Assembly: GCA_028278665.1 (NCBI GenBank)
Contig: JAQAJI010000006.1
Span: 1 to 49,964 of the forward strand
DNA: 49,964 nucleotides
DNA from: Candidatus Rariloculus versatilis
GTDB lineage: Bacteria; Pseudomonadota; Gammaproteobacteria; Steroidobacterales; Rariloculaceae
Reading direction: 5' to 3'
Position numbers and translations under genes: made by a program. This document shows, piece after piece, positions 8,089 to 17,390 of the stretch (within the stretch, counting starts at the first letter, position 1; each line of letters starts with the position of its first letter). The notes beneath the pieces were generated by a model. That model saw nothing but the letters and a program-made list of their open reading frames with translations, was not told the origin of the DNA and did not search any database.

Positions 8089-9425
8089 ACGATGCCCGGA
8101 TCCTGGTCGTGGATGACGAATCGAACATCAGAGAGCTGCTGGACGAGATCCTGCGCGAGGAAGGCTACGACGTAACGACTGCCGCGGACGCCGAGCACGC
8201 CCGTGCGGCGCGCAAGGAACGCAGCTACGACCTCACGCTGCTCGATATCTGGATGCCCGACACTGATGGGATCACGCTGCTCAAGGAGTGGGCCGAAGGC
8301 GGATCGCTCGGTCCGGTCGTGATGATGTCGGGACACGGCACGGTCGATACTGCCGTCGAAGCGACGCGCCTCGGCGCGCTCGATTTCATCGAGAAGCCGA
8401 TTTCCCTGACGAAGCTGCTGCGCACTGTCGAGAAGGCGCTCGCGCTTCGCCGTGGCCGCGAGTCGCGCCGTACGCTGGTTATGCCGGTGCCCCGCCCCGT
8501 GGGCAAGAGCGCCCTCATGACCGAGTTGCGCAACGAGGTCGAGAGGATCGCCGGCCACTCCACGGCAGTCGTATTTGCCGGTGAATCCGGCAGCGGCCGG
8601 GAACGCTGCGCGCGTTTCCTCGCCGATCGCGGCATCAGGTCGCGTGGGGCATTTGTCAAGGTAGTCGGCGCCGGGCTCGGCGACGAGGAATGCCGGCGCA
8701 TCCTGCTCGGCGAAAGCGGCGAGCCCGGGGCGCTGGAAAAAGCGCGTGGGGGCGTGCTGTTCATGCGCGGCATCGATGAAATGCCGGTCGCCGCACAACG
8801 TGCATTGCTCGAAGTCATCGTTCGGGTCAGCGACGGATCAGGGGCTACGGCAGCCGAACAGAATCTCGATGTGCAGATCGTTGCGGGTGCAAAGCCGGGA
8901 ATCGAGAACGACGAGTCCTTCTGCGAGGAGTTGTACACGCGGCTAAATCCGGTCGTCGTGCGCGTACCGCCGCTCAGGGAGCACGCCGAGGACGTACCGG
9001 AGTTGCTGCGTTTCTACGTCGACGTTCTCGTCGATGCCGAGAATGTGCCGTTTCGCCGCTTCAGCATCGCCGCCCAGAATCGCCTGCGCAACTATCCGTG
9101 GCCCGGCAACGTCCGCGAACTGAAGGACGTCGTCAAGCGTCTGCTCATTCTCGGAGGCGGCGAAGAGATCGGTCTGGCGGAGGTCGAGGCGCAACTGCAA
9201 TCCGAAACCACGGGCGTCGAACCGCTCATCGAACAGGATTTGCTCGCGATGCCGCTGCGCGAGGCGCGAAAACGCTTCGAGCGCGCATACCTTCAGCAGC
9301 AGTTGATTCTCTGCGACGGCAAGGTCGGCAGGCTCGCCAAGCGAGTCGGCATGGAAAGAACGCATCTTTACCGCATGCTCCGATCGCTCGACATCGATTT
9401 CAGGCGTCGGCCGAACAAACAGTAG
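8085..9425 (+). CDS. ntrX: NtrX-like response regulator with degenerate AAA+ domain
   Basis: 446 residues: receiver domain (1-120, phosphoacceptor Asp54 in LTLLDIWMP), an AAA+ region of the NtrC class (about 140-375) and a C-terminal Fis-type helix-turn-helix. The AAA+ part is eroded. The Walker A reads GESGSGRE with Arg for the essential Lys, the Walker B reads GGVLFMRGI instead of the usual LFLDEI, and the GAFTGA sigma-54 loop is absent. The later NYPWPGNVRELK segment is conserved. Likely a DNA-binding regulator that no longer activates sigma-54 by ATP hydrolysis. It follows ntrY with overlapping codons, the usual two-component arrangement. Confidence 0.88.
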   Translation: MNDARILVVDDESNIRELLDEILREEGYDVTTAADAEHARAARKERSYDLTLLDIWMPDTDGITLLKEWAEGGSLGPVVMMSGHGTVDTAVEATRLGALDFIEKPISLTKLLRTVEKALALRRGRESRRTLVMPVPRPVGKSALMTELRNEVERIAGHSTAVVFAGESGSGRERCARFLADRGIRSRGAFVKVVGAGLGDEECRRILLGESGEPGALEKARGGVLFMRGIDEMPVAAQRALLEVIVRVSDGSGATAAEQNLDVQIVAGAKPGIENDESFCEELYTRLNPVVVRVPPLREHAEDVPELLRFYVDVLVDAENVPFRRFSIAAQNRLRNYPWPGNVRELKDVVKRLLILGGGEEIGLAEVEAQLQSETTGVEPLIEQDLLAMPLREARKRFERAYLQQQLILCDGKVGRLAKRVGMERTHLYRMLRSLDIDFRRRPNKQ

Positions 9426-9487
9426 TCGGCCGCGGCAGCGTTACGCGGCGGTGAACCTGTACCGGGCCGCGAACGGGCCGCGAAGAG

Positions 9488-10051
9488 CTACGGCACCCTG
9501 ATCAGCAGCGTCTCGATCTGATTGCCACGGAGCGTCGCCCGCGCGCGGTTGAGCTGCTCGAGATCGTTCATCGGGCCGATCCGGACCCGGTGATAGACGT
9601 CGTTGTCGATCGTCACGCGCTGGATGCGCGATTCGATTCCAAGCAGCGCGAGACTCCCCTTCCTGCTGTCGGCGTCGGCAAACTGCCGGAACGACCCGGC
9701 CTGAAGCACGTAGGCGCCGGGCGATTCGACCGCAGCCGGGGTGGTATCGGCCCGCGCCTGGCTCTCGACTTCGGGGATCACGACCTCGAACCTCGGCAGC
9801 ATCTCGTAGAAGTCGAACGTCGCTTCGGGCGTCCGGCCCGGTTCGGGGACCGGCGCTGGCTCCGGAGTGACGGCTGCGGCGGGCTCGGCCTGCGGTACCG
9901 GCACGTCAACCGGCAAATCGGGCGCCGGAAGCCCACCGCCACGCACGTAGACGATCAACGCCACGAGCAGCCCCATACTCAGTCCCGACAGCATCCACAG
10001 CCAGCCGGGGGCCTGCTTTTTCGTCGTTCGCTTTCGGGCTTGGCGCGCCAC
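9488..10051 (-). CDS. SPOR-domain protein
   Basis: About 187 residues from the GTG at 10051, ten bases after the argS stop. A short basic cytoplasmic tail (RQARKRTTKKQ) leads into one membrane helix (WLWMLSGLSMGLLVALIVYV), then a Pro/Ala/Glu-rich linker and a C-terminal SPOR domain starting GAYVLQAGSFRQFADA, which in the family binds denuded septal peptidoglycan. argS-SPOR adjacency is conserved in gammaproteobacteria. In several relatives hslVU follows; here the next gene is the convergent ntrX, so the block is interrupted. The track start at 10129 lies inside argS. Confidence 0.88.
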   Translation of the reverse strand: MARQARKRTTKKQAPGWLWMLSGLSMGLLVALIVYVRGGGLPAPDLPVDVPVPQAEPAAAVTPEPAPVPEPGRTPEATFDFYEMLPRFEVVIPEVESQARADTTPAAVESPGAYVLQAGSFRQFADADSRKGSLALLGIESRIQRVTIDNDVYHRVRIGPMNDLEQLNRARATLRGNQIETLLIRVP

Positions 10052-10061
10052 GCGGCTATTG

Positions 10062-11864
10062 TTACATACTCTCGGGCGCTGAAACGCCCACCAGACGGAG
10101 CGCGTTGCGGATGACGCAGCGAACGGCAAGCGCGAGCGTCACGCGCGCGTCCCGTACGGCAGCATCGTCGACGAGAATGCGCTGCGCGTTGTACCAGGCA
10201 TGAAACTCCGCGGCGATTGCGCGCACGTAATGAACGACGTGGTGCGGCGCCCGGTTGTCGGCTGCCAGCCGCACAAGCTCGGGAAACCGGCCGAGCGCGA
10301 CCATGAGCGCCCGTTCTTCGGGTTGCTCGAGCGCGCCAAGGTCGACACTGGCGGCGTCCGGACGGCTCAGGCCGTCTTCCGCCAGACGCCGCAGCATGCT
10401 CGCGATGCGTGCGTGGGCGTACTGCACGTAGTAGACGGGGTTGTCGATCGATTGCGACTTCGCAAGCTCGAGATCGAAGTCCAGATGCTGGTCGTTCGAC
10501 CGCGACACATAGATGAACCGCGCGGCGTCGTTGCCGACTTCCTCACGCAGCGCGCGCAGGGTCACGAACTCGCCCGAGCGTGTCGACATCTGAGCCTTGA
10601 CATCGCCGCGGTAGAGCACGACGAACTGCACGAGCCGCGCCTCGAGGCGCTCGCCATGGCCGGTCAGCGCCTCGACGGCGGCCTTGAGCCGGGCGAGGTA
10701 GCCGTGGTGATCGGAACCGAGGACGTTGAGCATGACGTCGTAACCGCGCTCGCACTTGTCCAGGTGATACGCGATGTCACTTGCAAGGTAGGTCGTTGCG
10801 CCGTTCTCTCGAACGACGACTCGGTCCTTGTCGTCGCCGAGCGCCGTCGAGCGAAACCAGGTCGCGCCGTCGTTCTCGTACAGATGACCGTCGGCAGCAA
10901 GTGTCTTGAGGGCGCGCTCGACCGCGCCGCCGCCGGTCAGGCTGCGTTCGGAAAACCAGTGGTCGAAGCGGACCGAGAACGCTTCAAGATCGTCGCGGAT
11001 GTCGGCCAGAATGTCGGTGAGCGCAGCGTCGAGAACTGTATTGAAAGCGTCTTCGCCGGCCGAGCGCCTGATCGCGGCGATCAAGCGGTCCATGCGCTCG
11101 TCGGTGTCTTCGCCGGAGTCGGCGTTGGCGGCATCGGTCTCGCCGAGACTCTCCTTTCCGCCGTCTGTCGCGGGTCCGAGAACCGCGGCTACCGGGCCAA
11201 GGTCGCTGCAGAGCGCAGCGCCTTCAAGCTCGACGAGCCGTGCGGCGATGTCGCGTACGTAGCCGCCCTGGTAGGCGTTCTCGGGGAAGGGCAGTGCGTT
11301 GCCCAGTGCTTCGACGTAGCGCAGCCAGACGCTCGCGGCCAGGATGTCGATCTGGCGGCCCGCATCGTTGACGTAGTACTCCTCGTCGACGGTGTGGCCC
11401 GTGGTGCGCAGCAGGTTCGCAAGCGACGCGCCGTAGGCCGCATTGCGTCCGTGTCCGACATGCAACGGGCCGGTCGGGTTCGTCGATACATACTCCACCA
11501 GCACGCGGCGGCCGCCGCCGGCGTCGCTGCTGCCGTAGGACTCGCCTTCGGCGAGCATGCGCCTGATTTCCCGGTGGATGGCCTCGGCCGAGAGCCTGAG
11601 GTTCACGAAACCCGGTCCCGCGACTTCGACGCTCTCGACGAGTTCGGAGGCGGCGAGGCGGCCCTTGAGGGCTTCGGCGAACTCGCGCGGCTTCTGCCCG
11701 TGGCGTTTTGCGACGCGCAGGGCGACATTGCTCGTGAAGTCGCCGTGGCGCGGGTCGCGGCTGCGTTCGAGTTCGGGGCTGGTTTCGGCGAGCCCGGTCC
11801 AGCCTTCGCTGTCCTCGAGCGAGTGCAGGGCATCGCGGAGCAGGCTGTCCAGTATCTGGCGCAC
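10062..11864 (-). CDS. argS: Arginyl-tRNA synthetase
   Basis: Class I aminoacyl-tRNA synthetase charging tRNA-Arg. The N-terminal additional domain is followed by the HIGH-type motif in NPTGPLHVGHGRNAAYG, the YVNDAGRQID segment and a degenerate KMSKS region (QMSTRSGEFVTL) as is common in ArgS. A C-terminal anticodon-binding DALR domain contains YVQYAHARI. The GTG at 11864 (VRQILDSLLRDAL) gives 600 residues; the track start 21 codons upstream adds sequence unlike the family. It lies between priA and a SPOR gene, a conserved arrangement. Confidence 0.95.
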   Translation of the reverse strand: MRQILDSLLRDALHSLEDSEGWTGLAETSPELERSRDPRHGDFTSNVALRVAKRHGQKPREFAEALKGRLAASELVESVEVAGPGFVNLRLSAEAIHREIRRMLAEGESYGSSDAGGGRRVLVEYVSTNPTGPLHVGHGRNAAYGASLANLLRTTGHTVDEEYYVNDAGRQIDILAASVWLRYVEALGNALPFPENAYQGGYVRDIAARLVELEGAALCSDLGPVAAVLGPATDGGKESLGETDAANADSGEDTDERMDRLIAAIRRSAGEDAFNTVLDAALTDILADIRDDLEAFSVRFDHWFSERSLTGGGAVERALKTLAADGHLYENDGATWFRSTALGDDKDRVVVRENGATTYLASDIAYHLDKCERGYDVMLNVLGSDHHGYLARLKAAVEALTGHGERLEARLVQFVVLYRGDVKAQMSTRSGEFVTLRALREEVGNDAARFIYVSRSNDQHLDFDLELAKSQSIDNPVYYVQYAHARIASMLRRLAEDGLSRPDAASVDLGALEQPEERALMVALGRFPELVRLAADNRAPHHVVHYVRAIAAEFHAWYNAQRILVDDAAVRDARVTLALAVRCVIRNALRLVGVSAPESM

Positions 11865-12032
11865 GTGACGTCGGCCTTCGGGTCGGAGCGGCGCATTTTG
11901 CCACGGCCCGCCGGCCGATGCGCACACGGCACGGACGCCGGGCGCACGGTGATGTCCTGGCGTCGGTGCGCCAAACGGGCCGGGAGGCGCCGGGCAGCGG
12001 CTGCGACGGTACGGTCGAGCTTTGTTTCCCGG

Positions 12033-14348
12033 CTACAGTCCGTTCGGATCGACGTCGATTGCCCAGCGGACGCGGCGAGTCTCCGGCCATGTCCGCGACG
12101 CACCGGAAACCTGGCCAACGAGGCGGTGCAGCGGTGCGCGTGTGGCCGACTGCAGCAGAAGCTGCGCCCGGTAGCGGCCGGCCATGCGTTCCATGGGTGC
12201 CGCGGCCGGTCCGAGTACCTGGACATCCCCGGCATTCTCGCGGGCCCTGGCGCCGATGCGCCGCAGGAAGCGGTACACGGCGTCGCGGTCGTGCGCTTCG
12301 GCCCGCCAGACGGCCACATGCGAATAGGGCGGCCAGTCCGCAAGCCTGCGTTCGGCGAGCGCGAGCTTCGCGAACGTCGAGTAGTCCTGGTCGACGAGCG
12401 CGGCGAGCAACGGGTGCCGCGGGTAATGCGTCTGGATCACGACTTCGCCCGGCCGATCCCTGCGTCCGGCCCGGCCGGCCACCTGAACGATCGTTTGGGC
12501 GAGTCGCTCCTCGCTCCTGAAGTCCGTTCCGAGCAGCCCCTGGTCGGCGTTGACGACGCCGACGAGCGTGACGCGCGGGAAGTCGTGCCCTTTCGTGAGC
12601 ATCTGCGTGCCGACGATGATGTCGGTCTCGCCGCGCTCGACTTCGCCAAGTACACTGGCGAGCGCGCCGCGGGTTCGCGAGACGTCCCGGTCGAGCCGCG
12701 AGATGCGTTTTTCGGGAAACAGTTCCTTGAGTGCGTCGCTCACGCGCTGCGTGCCGGCGCCCACGGCGAGGCGTTCGTTGCCGCAGGTCGGGCAGGTCCA
12801 GTGCAGCATGGCCTCGCGACCGCAGTGATGGCAACGCAGGCGGCCCGATCCGGCATGCACGGTCATGCGCGCGTCGCAGCGCCCGCATTCCTCGGTGAGC
12901 GCGCATTCCGCGCAGAAGAGCACCGGCGCAAATCCGCGCCGATTGAGGAACAACAGCACCTGCTCGCCGCGTTCGAGGTGGCGGTCGATCAGCGAGACGA
13001 GCGGTGTGGAGAGTCCGTGGCGGCTCGCGTGCCGGTTGAGGTCGATGGTTCGGACCGTCGGCACACCTGCCGCGCCGATCCGCTTCGGCATCGTCAAGAG
13101 GTGGTAACGTCGATCGAGCGCGTTGCGGTAGCTCTCGAGCGACGGCGTCGCCGAAGCGAGCACGACAGGCACCGCTAGGCGGCGCGCCCGGACAACCGCG
13201 AGGTCGCGCGCCGAATAGCGAAAACCGCGTTCCTGCTTGAAGGCGGGGTCGTGCTCCTCGTCGACGATGATAAGTCCTGCCGCGGGCAGCGGCGCGAAGA
13301 CGGCCGAACGTGTGCCGACGACGAGCCGTGCCTGTTGCCGGTAGGCGCGCCGCCAGGCGTCATGGCGGTCGCGGTCCGTGAGCCCGGAGTGAAGGATCGC
13401 AAGTTCTTCGCCGAAGCGGCGGCTGAGCCGCTGGACGAGTTGGGGTGTGAGGCTGATCTCGGGCACGAGCAGCAGCGTTTGCCGACCGGCGTCGAGTTGC
13501 GCGCGGATCAGGCGCAGGAAAATCTCGGTCTTGCCGCTTGCCGTTACACCGTGCAGCAGAAAGGCGTTGAAGCCCGGTCCCATTGCCCGGATCTCGTCGA
13601 GCGCGCGGGTCTGGTCCGGCGTGAGGGTGGGAAGAGGTTCCGCGGCCTTGGCAGAAGCTTGCGTTGCTGCCGTTTCGCTTGTCGTGGAATCGGACGACGG
13701 TTTGCCTCCGCGACCGGACCGCACTGCCGCCTGAGCGCCAGGCACATTGCTGCCGTCATTGCCCGCATCCGGCGCGCACGGTTCGATCCAGCCCTTCGCC
13801 GCGAGCCGGCTGACGACGGCTGCACTCAGGCCTGAGCGCCTGAGTTCGGATTCGGCGGCGTGCGGCTGCTGCCGCAGGAGACTCAGGCAACGCGCCTGTT
13901 GCCGAGCGCGTCGGGCCACCTGGTCCGGCGATTGCGCTTCGCCTTCGGCCGTGAGCCGCCACGCGCGCTCGACGGGTCCCTCGAGCGATCGTCCCCTGCG
14001 AAGCAGCGTCGGCAAGGCGTGACTCAGGACTTCGCCGATCGGGTGGTGGTAGTAGTCCGAAGCCCAGCGCAACGTGGCGAGCAATTCGTCGCCGATGACG
14101 GGTCGACGGTCTATGGCCCTGAGCACGGATTTGAGCTTCTCCGCCGGCAGCGTCGTCGCCGCCGGGTGTTCGAGCACGATGCCGACGCGCTCGCCCCTGC
14201 CGAACGGCACCTGCACCCGCACACCGGCCGGCGGCGGCACTTCGTCCGCAGACCACAGGTAGTCGAAGCCGTCAGCCAGCGGAACGGGAAGCGCGACACG
14301 AACCAGTGGCTTGTGCGCGGGCTGCGTTGGATCGGCGGAATCGGGCAA
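12033..14348 (-). CDS. priA: Primosomal protein N' (replication restart helicase PriA)
   Basis: 3'-5' DNA helicase that reloads the replisome at stalled forks. 771 residues, slightly longer than usual because of a low-complexity linker near residues 195-240. An N-terminal DNA-binding domain (VALPVPLADGFDYLW) comes first. Walker A is GVTASGKTEIF and the DEAH-type box is VDEEHDPAFKQE. Two zinc-binding cysteine sets follow (CAECALTEECGRCD and CHHCGREAMLHWTCPTCG). Helicase motifs continue with GTQMLTKGHDFP and QVAGRAGR. The start ATG at 14348 fits the family. Confidence 0.96.
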   Translation of the reverse strand: MPDSADPTQPAHKPLVRVALPVPLADGFDYLWSADEVPPPAGVRVQVPFGRGERVGIVLEHPAATTLPAEKLKSVLRAIDRRPVIGDELLATLRWASDYYHHPIGEVLSHALPTLLRRGRSLEGPVERAWRLTAEGEAQSPDQVARRARQQARCLSLLRQQPHAAESELRRSGLSAAVVSRLAAKGWIEPCAPDAGNDGSNVPGAQAAVRSGRGGKPSSDSTTSETAATQASAKAAEPLPTLTPDQTRALDEIRAMGPGFNAFLLHGVTASGKTEIFLRLIRAQLDAGRQTLLLVPEISLTPQLVQRLSRRFGEELAILHSGLTDRDRHDAWRRAYRQQARLVVGTRSAVFAPLPAAGLIIVDEEHDPAFKQERGFRYSARDLAVVRARRLAVPVVLASATPSLESYRNALDRRYHLLTMPKRIGAAGVPTVRTIDLNRHASRHGLSTPLVSLIDRHLERGEQVLLFLNRRGFAPVLFCAECALTEECGRCDARMTVHAGSGRLRCHHCGREAMLHWTCPTCGNERLAVGAGTQRVSDALKELFPEKRISRLDRDVSRTRGALASVLGEVERGETDIIVGTQMLTKGHDFPRVTLVGVVNADQGLLGTDFRSEERLAQTIVQVAGRAGRRDRPGEVVIQTHYPRHPLLAALVDQDYSTFAKLALAERRLADWPPYSHVAVWRAEAHDRDAVYRFLRRIGARARENAGDVQVLGPAAAPMERMAGRYRAQLLLQSATRAPLHRLVGQVSGASRTWPETRRVRWAIDVDPNGL

Positions 14349-14722
14349 GGCTGTGGACCGGAAAAAAGGCGCCGCAAGGAGGATGCTCGGGAGCAGATAT
14401 GGTAATCGCCCAGGCGCCCGACCGCCGACAGGTCCGAGACGGCGACGCGGCTTTTCGCCGCAGAAATGTCACGAACGGCTCGCACGGCCGTCGGCACCCG
14501 CAACAGGAGTGGTTGTTCAATGCTGCTCGAGCCGTTCGGGAACCCGGTCGTTAAAGCGATCAACGGGGCGGAAACATCATCCGTGCCCGGTACCGCAACC
14601 GCTCCGTTGTCGGGGGATCGCTCCGGCCCGATCGTGCTTGTATCTAAACCGCAACGTAACAGGACCGGTTGATAATTCCGGCAGTCTCGGTAAAACTTGC
14701 GTCGCGACACAGGTAGCGAACG
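14349..14722. other. Intergenic region between priA and the HNH gene
   Basis: About 370 bases between divergently transcribed genes, so both promoters should lie here. A TGATAAT at 14670-14676 resembles a -10 box for the HNH gene but has no credible -35 at the right distance. No RNA gene, repeat or terminator could be recognised. Confidence 0.5.
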
Positions 14723-15355
14723 ATGGACTTCCAGACTCACATTTTCTCCCAGGAAGTGTTGCGTACCGACATCGCCGGTATGCCGCTCGAATGGATCGAT
14801 TACCGGGCCGCCGCATCGCTCTACCATGGCGGCCAGGTGGCCTACTGCTGCGGGTCCCCGATCTACCGCGTCCACGGCGGCTACAACGCGCTCACGGGAT
14901 TGCGCAGCGTCATCGAGGTCAGCTCGATCGTGGCTACGCGCGGCGATACGCGCAAGGTCGACAGCAATCGCAGCCGCTACACGCCGCCTCTGAACAACCG
15001 CACGCTCTTCAAGCGCGACGCGAACATCTGCATGTATTGCGCGACGCGATTCCCGACGTCGGAGCTGACCAGAGATCACGTGACCCCGCTGAGCCTTGGC
15101 GGCAGCGACACCTGGCCGAACGTCGTGGCAGCCTGCCGGCGCTGCAACAACCACAAGGGCGGCCGCTCTCCCGAGGCAGCGGGCATGCAACTCGTGGCTG
15201 TGCCGTTCACGCCGACCTACGCCGAGTACATCTTTCTCAAGGGCCGCCGGATTCTCGCCGATCAGATGGAGTATCTGCTCAATCACTTCCCGCGGACCAG
15301 CCCGCTGCATGCCCGCCTGAACGGCGACCTTGCGTGGGCCGGCGCCGCCCGCTGA
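14723..15355 (+). CDS. HNH endonuclease family protein
   Basis: 210 residues with a C-terminal HNH nuclease fold: zinc cysteines in CMYCATRF, catalytic RDHVTPLSLGG, and the closing CRRCNNHKGGRSPEAAGM. This matches the standalone HNH proteins common as single chromosomal genes in proteobacteria and cyanobacteria. The N-terminal 90 residues are not assigned to a domain. The in vivo substrate is unknown. No phage or restriction genes are adjacent, so a housekeeping DNA role is as likely as defence. The ATG at 14723 is preceded by only a weak ribosome-binding site. Confidence 0.88.
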   Translation: MDFQTHIFSQEVLRTDIAGMPLEWIDYRAAASLYHGGQVAYCCGSPIYRVHGGYNALTGLRSVIEVSSIVATRGDTRKVDSNRSRYTPPLNNRTLFKRDANICMYCATRFPTSELTRDHVTPLSLGGSDTWPNVVAACRRCNNHKGGRSPEAAGMQLVAVPFTPTYAEYIFLKGRRILADQMEYLLNHFPRTSPLHARLNGDLAWAGAAR

Positions 15356-15379
15356 GCCGCGCGCTTGCGTCACGAGCGC

Positions 15380-16249
15380 ATGGCGCTCGATCAGGTTCTC
15401 GACGACCTCGAACGCGAAGCCGGCATCGCTTGCACGGCTGAGGTACGTGCCGTCGGCTGCGGCAGCATAAACCGGGCGTACAGGGTCGAAAGCGGCGCCG
15501 GGCCGGTATTCCTCAAGGTCAACACGATCGAGGGCGCTGCCATGTTCGCGGGAGAGGCGGCCGGACTCGAGGCGATTCGTGAAGCGCGGGCCGTGGAGAC
15601 GCCAGCCGTGGTGGCGCTCGGCGAAACCGACGATTTCGCCTGGCTCGCGCTCGAGTGGATCGAGTTCAGAGCGGACCCGCAGCCCGCGGCGGAGCGCCTC
15701 GGACGCGAACTCGCCGCGATGCACGCTCACACGGGCAGTTACTTCGGCTGGCACCGCGACAACACGATCGGCTCGACGCCGCAGCCGAACACCCCCACGG
15801 AGGAGTGGATCGATTTCTGGCGCGATCGCCGGCTCGGTTTTCAGCTCGAGCTCGCCGTGCGCAACGGCCTGCCGCACGAGTGCGAACGGCGGGTGAGGGA
15901 GGTGATCGGCGGGGTTGAGCGGTACTTTGGCGATTACCGGCCGGAACCCTCGCTATTGCACGGCGACCTCTGGGGCGGCAACTGGGGCGCGACCCGAAAC
16001 GGCGTGCCGTACACATTCGATCCGGCCGTCTACTTCGGCGACCGCGAGGCGGACCTCGCGATGACGCGGCTATTCGGTGGGTTCGGCGAGCCGTTCTACA
16101 AGGGCTATCAGGCGGCGTGGCCGCTGGCGCCGGGCTGGAAGCGCCGGGTGGCGCTCTACAATTTGTATCAACTGCTCAACCATTTCAATCTGTTCGGAAG
16201 CGGGTATCTGGGACGGATCAGGGAAGTGCTGGGGCTACTTGACCGGTAG
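15380..16249 (+). CDS. Fructosamine kinase family protein
   Basis: 289 residues from ATG 15380 (track start is a TTG five codons earlier). It has the kinase-like fold of the fructosamine/ketosamine-3-kinase family: nucleotide-binding VFLKVNTIEGAAMFAGEA, a hinge ALEWIEF, the substrate-loop GWHRDNTIGSTPQPN, the catalytic LLHGDLWGGNWG and a metal-binding DPAVYFGDREADLAM. Members phosphorylate ketoamines and ribulosamines, leading to removal of glycation adducts from proteins. It begins 24 bases after the HNH gene on the same strand and may share its transcript. Confidence 0.92.
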   Translation: MALDQVLDDLEREAGIACTAEVRAVGCGSINRAYRVESGAGPVFLKVNTIEGAAMFAGEAAGLEAIREARAVETPAVVALGETDDFAWLALEWIEFRADPQPAAERLGRELAAMHAHTGSYFGWHRDNTIGSTPQPNTPTEEWIDFWRDRRLGFQLELAVRNGLPHECERRVREVIGGVERYFGDYRPEPSLLHGDLWGGNWGATRNGVPYTFDPAVYFGDREADLAMTRLFGGFGEPFYKGYQAAWPLAPGWKRRVALYNLYQLLNHFNLFGSGYLGRIREVLGLLDR

Positions 16250-16302
16250 TCTGAACAGTCCGCGTCACGAGCCAACTCTGGACTCCAGCCGCAATTGATC
16301 AA

Positions 16303-16800
16303 TCATCGTTTGATCTCCTGACCGGTGATCGCCAGAAAGAAATACCCGTTACTCATGGCTGCCTCGATGGTATGGCCATTTCGTTCAAGGGATAGCGAAT
16401 CATCGGCGGTGCCCTGCGCCATGCATTGCATCGTTCGGGTCAGCCATTCCTCCCGGTTGTCCCATTCCGGGAATACGGCATTTGGAATCCAAAGGCTTAT
16501 GTAGCCCTGCCAATAGGCATCGTTCTCGTTGGTGGACGGGAGTGTAATGAACTCAATGGTGTTCAGCCCGCTGTCCGGCCCAAACATCATGATGCCGATA
16601 AACGGGCTGAACAGGAGCAACTCGTTGACAGGATCGCCCTCGTAGTCCGGATACTTTTTGGTGGTGGGGTTCAGGCCCTCTTGGGACAGCATTGCCTGTA
16701 CTTGAGCGCGGATAACCCCCAAGCTGGCGTATTCGGCGATTGCAGGGACAGCAAGGGTCAAAAGTGCAGAGATAGCCAGCAGTCTGGCGGTGATCGTCAT
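16303..16800 (-). CDS. Secreted protein of unknown function
   Basis: 165 residues from ATG 16800, chosen because a GGAGG lies six bases upstream and the peptide then begins with a clean signal peptide (MTITARLLAISALLTLAVPAIA). The track ORF beginning at 17049 includes a non-homologous extension. The mature part is acidic and tryptophan/aromatic rich (YWQGYISLWIPNAVFPEWDN) and ends in ITGQEIKR. I do not recognise the family. It opens the lower-GC accessory stretch and converges on the fructosamine-kinase gene. Confidence 0.65.
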   Translation of the reverse strand: MTITARLLAISALLTLAVPAIAEYASLGVIRAQVQAMLSQEGLNPTTKKYPDYEGDPVNELLLFSPFIGIMMFGPDSGLNTIEFITLPSTNENDAYWQGYISLWIPNAVFPEWDNREEWLTRTMQCMAQGTADDSLSLERNGHTIEAAMSNGYFFLAITGQEIKR

Positions 16801-17036
16801 CAGTTGCCTCCACGCATCGAACGGACGCCCGGGTATTGCATCAACAAGGCGGCAAGGACTTGCATGGAAGTACTTCCTTCCCTCAGCGTCAGTGCGCCGT
16901 TTGCCGGGGCGAACACTCCCAAAAACTGATTCGTAGCTGGCACTGTTCATACAGATAAAGGTCTGCTCTTCGTGGTCGGTGTATGCATTCCACGGAGCGG
17001 TGCCCACGTGAACTCGGGGCGTCAGGATAGCAAGAG

Positions 17037-17369
17037 TTGGCAGGGTCACGAGAGTTGGTTGAAGGGCTTCGACAATCTGCGTTACCGCCTGGCCAGCCGA
17101 GAACCGTGGTGCTGGGCGACTCTAACCACCGGATTCCGAGGGCGCAGCAGCTCAAACGAATTTTCGGTCTCTTGAGCAGCGCGTTCGGGGGTTTCATGTT
17201 TGTGACTCGCGGACAGCTTTCGGGAGCGCCGGGCCAAGCCATCGATCACATTGCGTATACGCCAGATATCGCGCTGGTCTTTGACGTGGGAGTTTGGCTG
17301 CGGCGAGGCCAACAGGATGAACTGCTTTCCGATCACTTCGGAATATGGGGTGGTTTGAACCTGTCGTAA
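17037..17369 (+). pseudogene. Truncated endonuclease/exonuclease/phosphatase family remnant
   Basis: A 110-codon ORF carrying the C-terminal half of an EEP-fold hydrolase: VVLGDSNHR in place of the GDFN motif, AIDHIAYTPDI for the DHI motif, and LSDHFGIWGGL for the terminal SDH motif. The N-terminal half with the metal-binding Asn and Glu is missing; the frame is closed by a stop at 17028-17030 and no matching segment was seen in other frames upstream. This is most simply a decaying gene fragment. The 16801-17036 stretch before it holds nothing I can assign. Confidence 0.6.
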
Positions 17370-17390
17370 GCGAGTCGACGGCGAACTGCC

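Noticed and set aside
10200-13178. 992-aa plus-strand ORF
   Set aside because: It runs antisense to argS and priA, is produced by high GC and has no recognisable domain; the minus-strand genes carry the conserved motifs.
14638-14676. TTGTAT/GATAAT as a promoter for the HNH gene
   Set aside because: Spacer of 27 bases is incompatible with a sigma-70 promoter.
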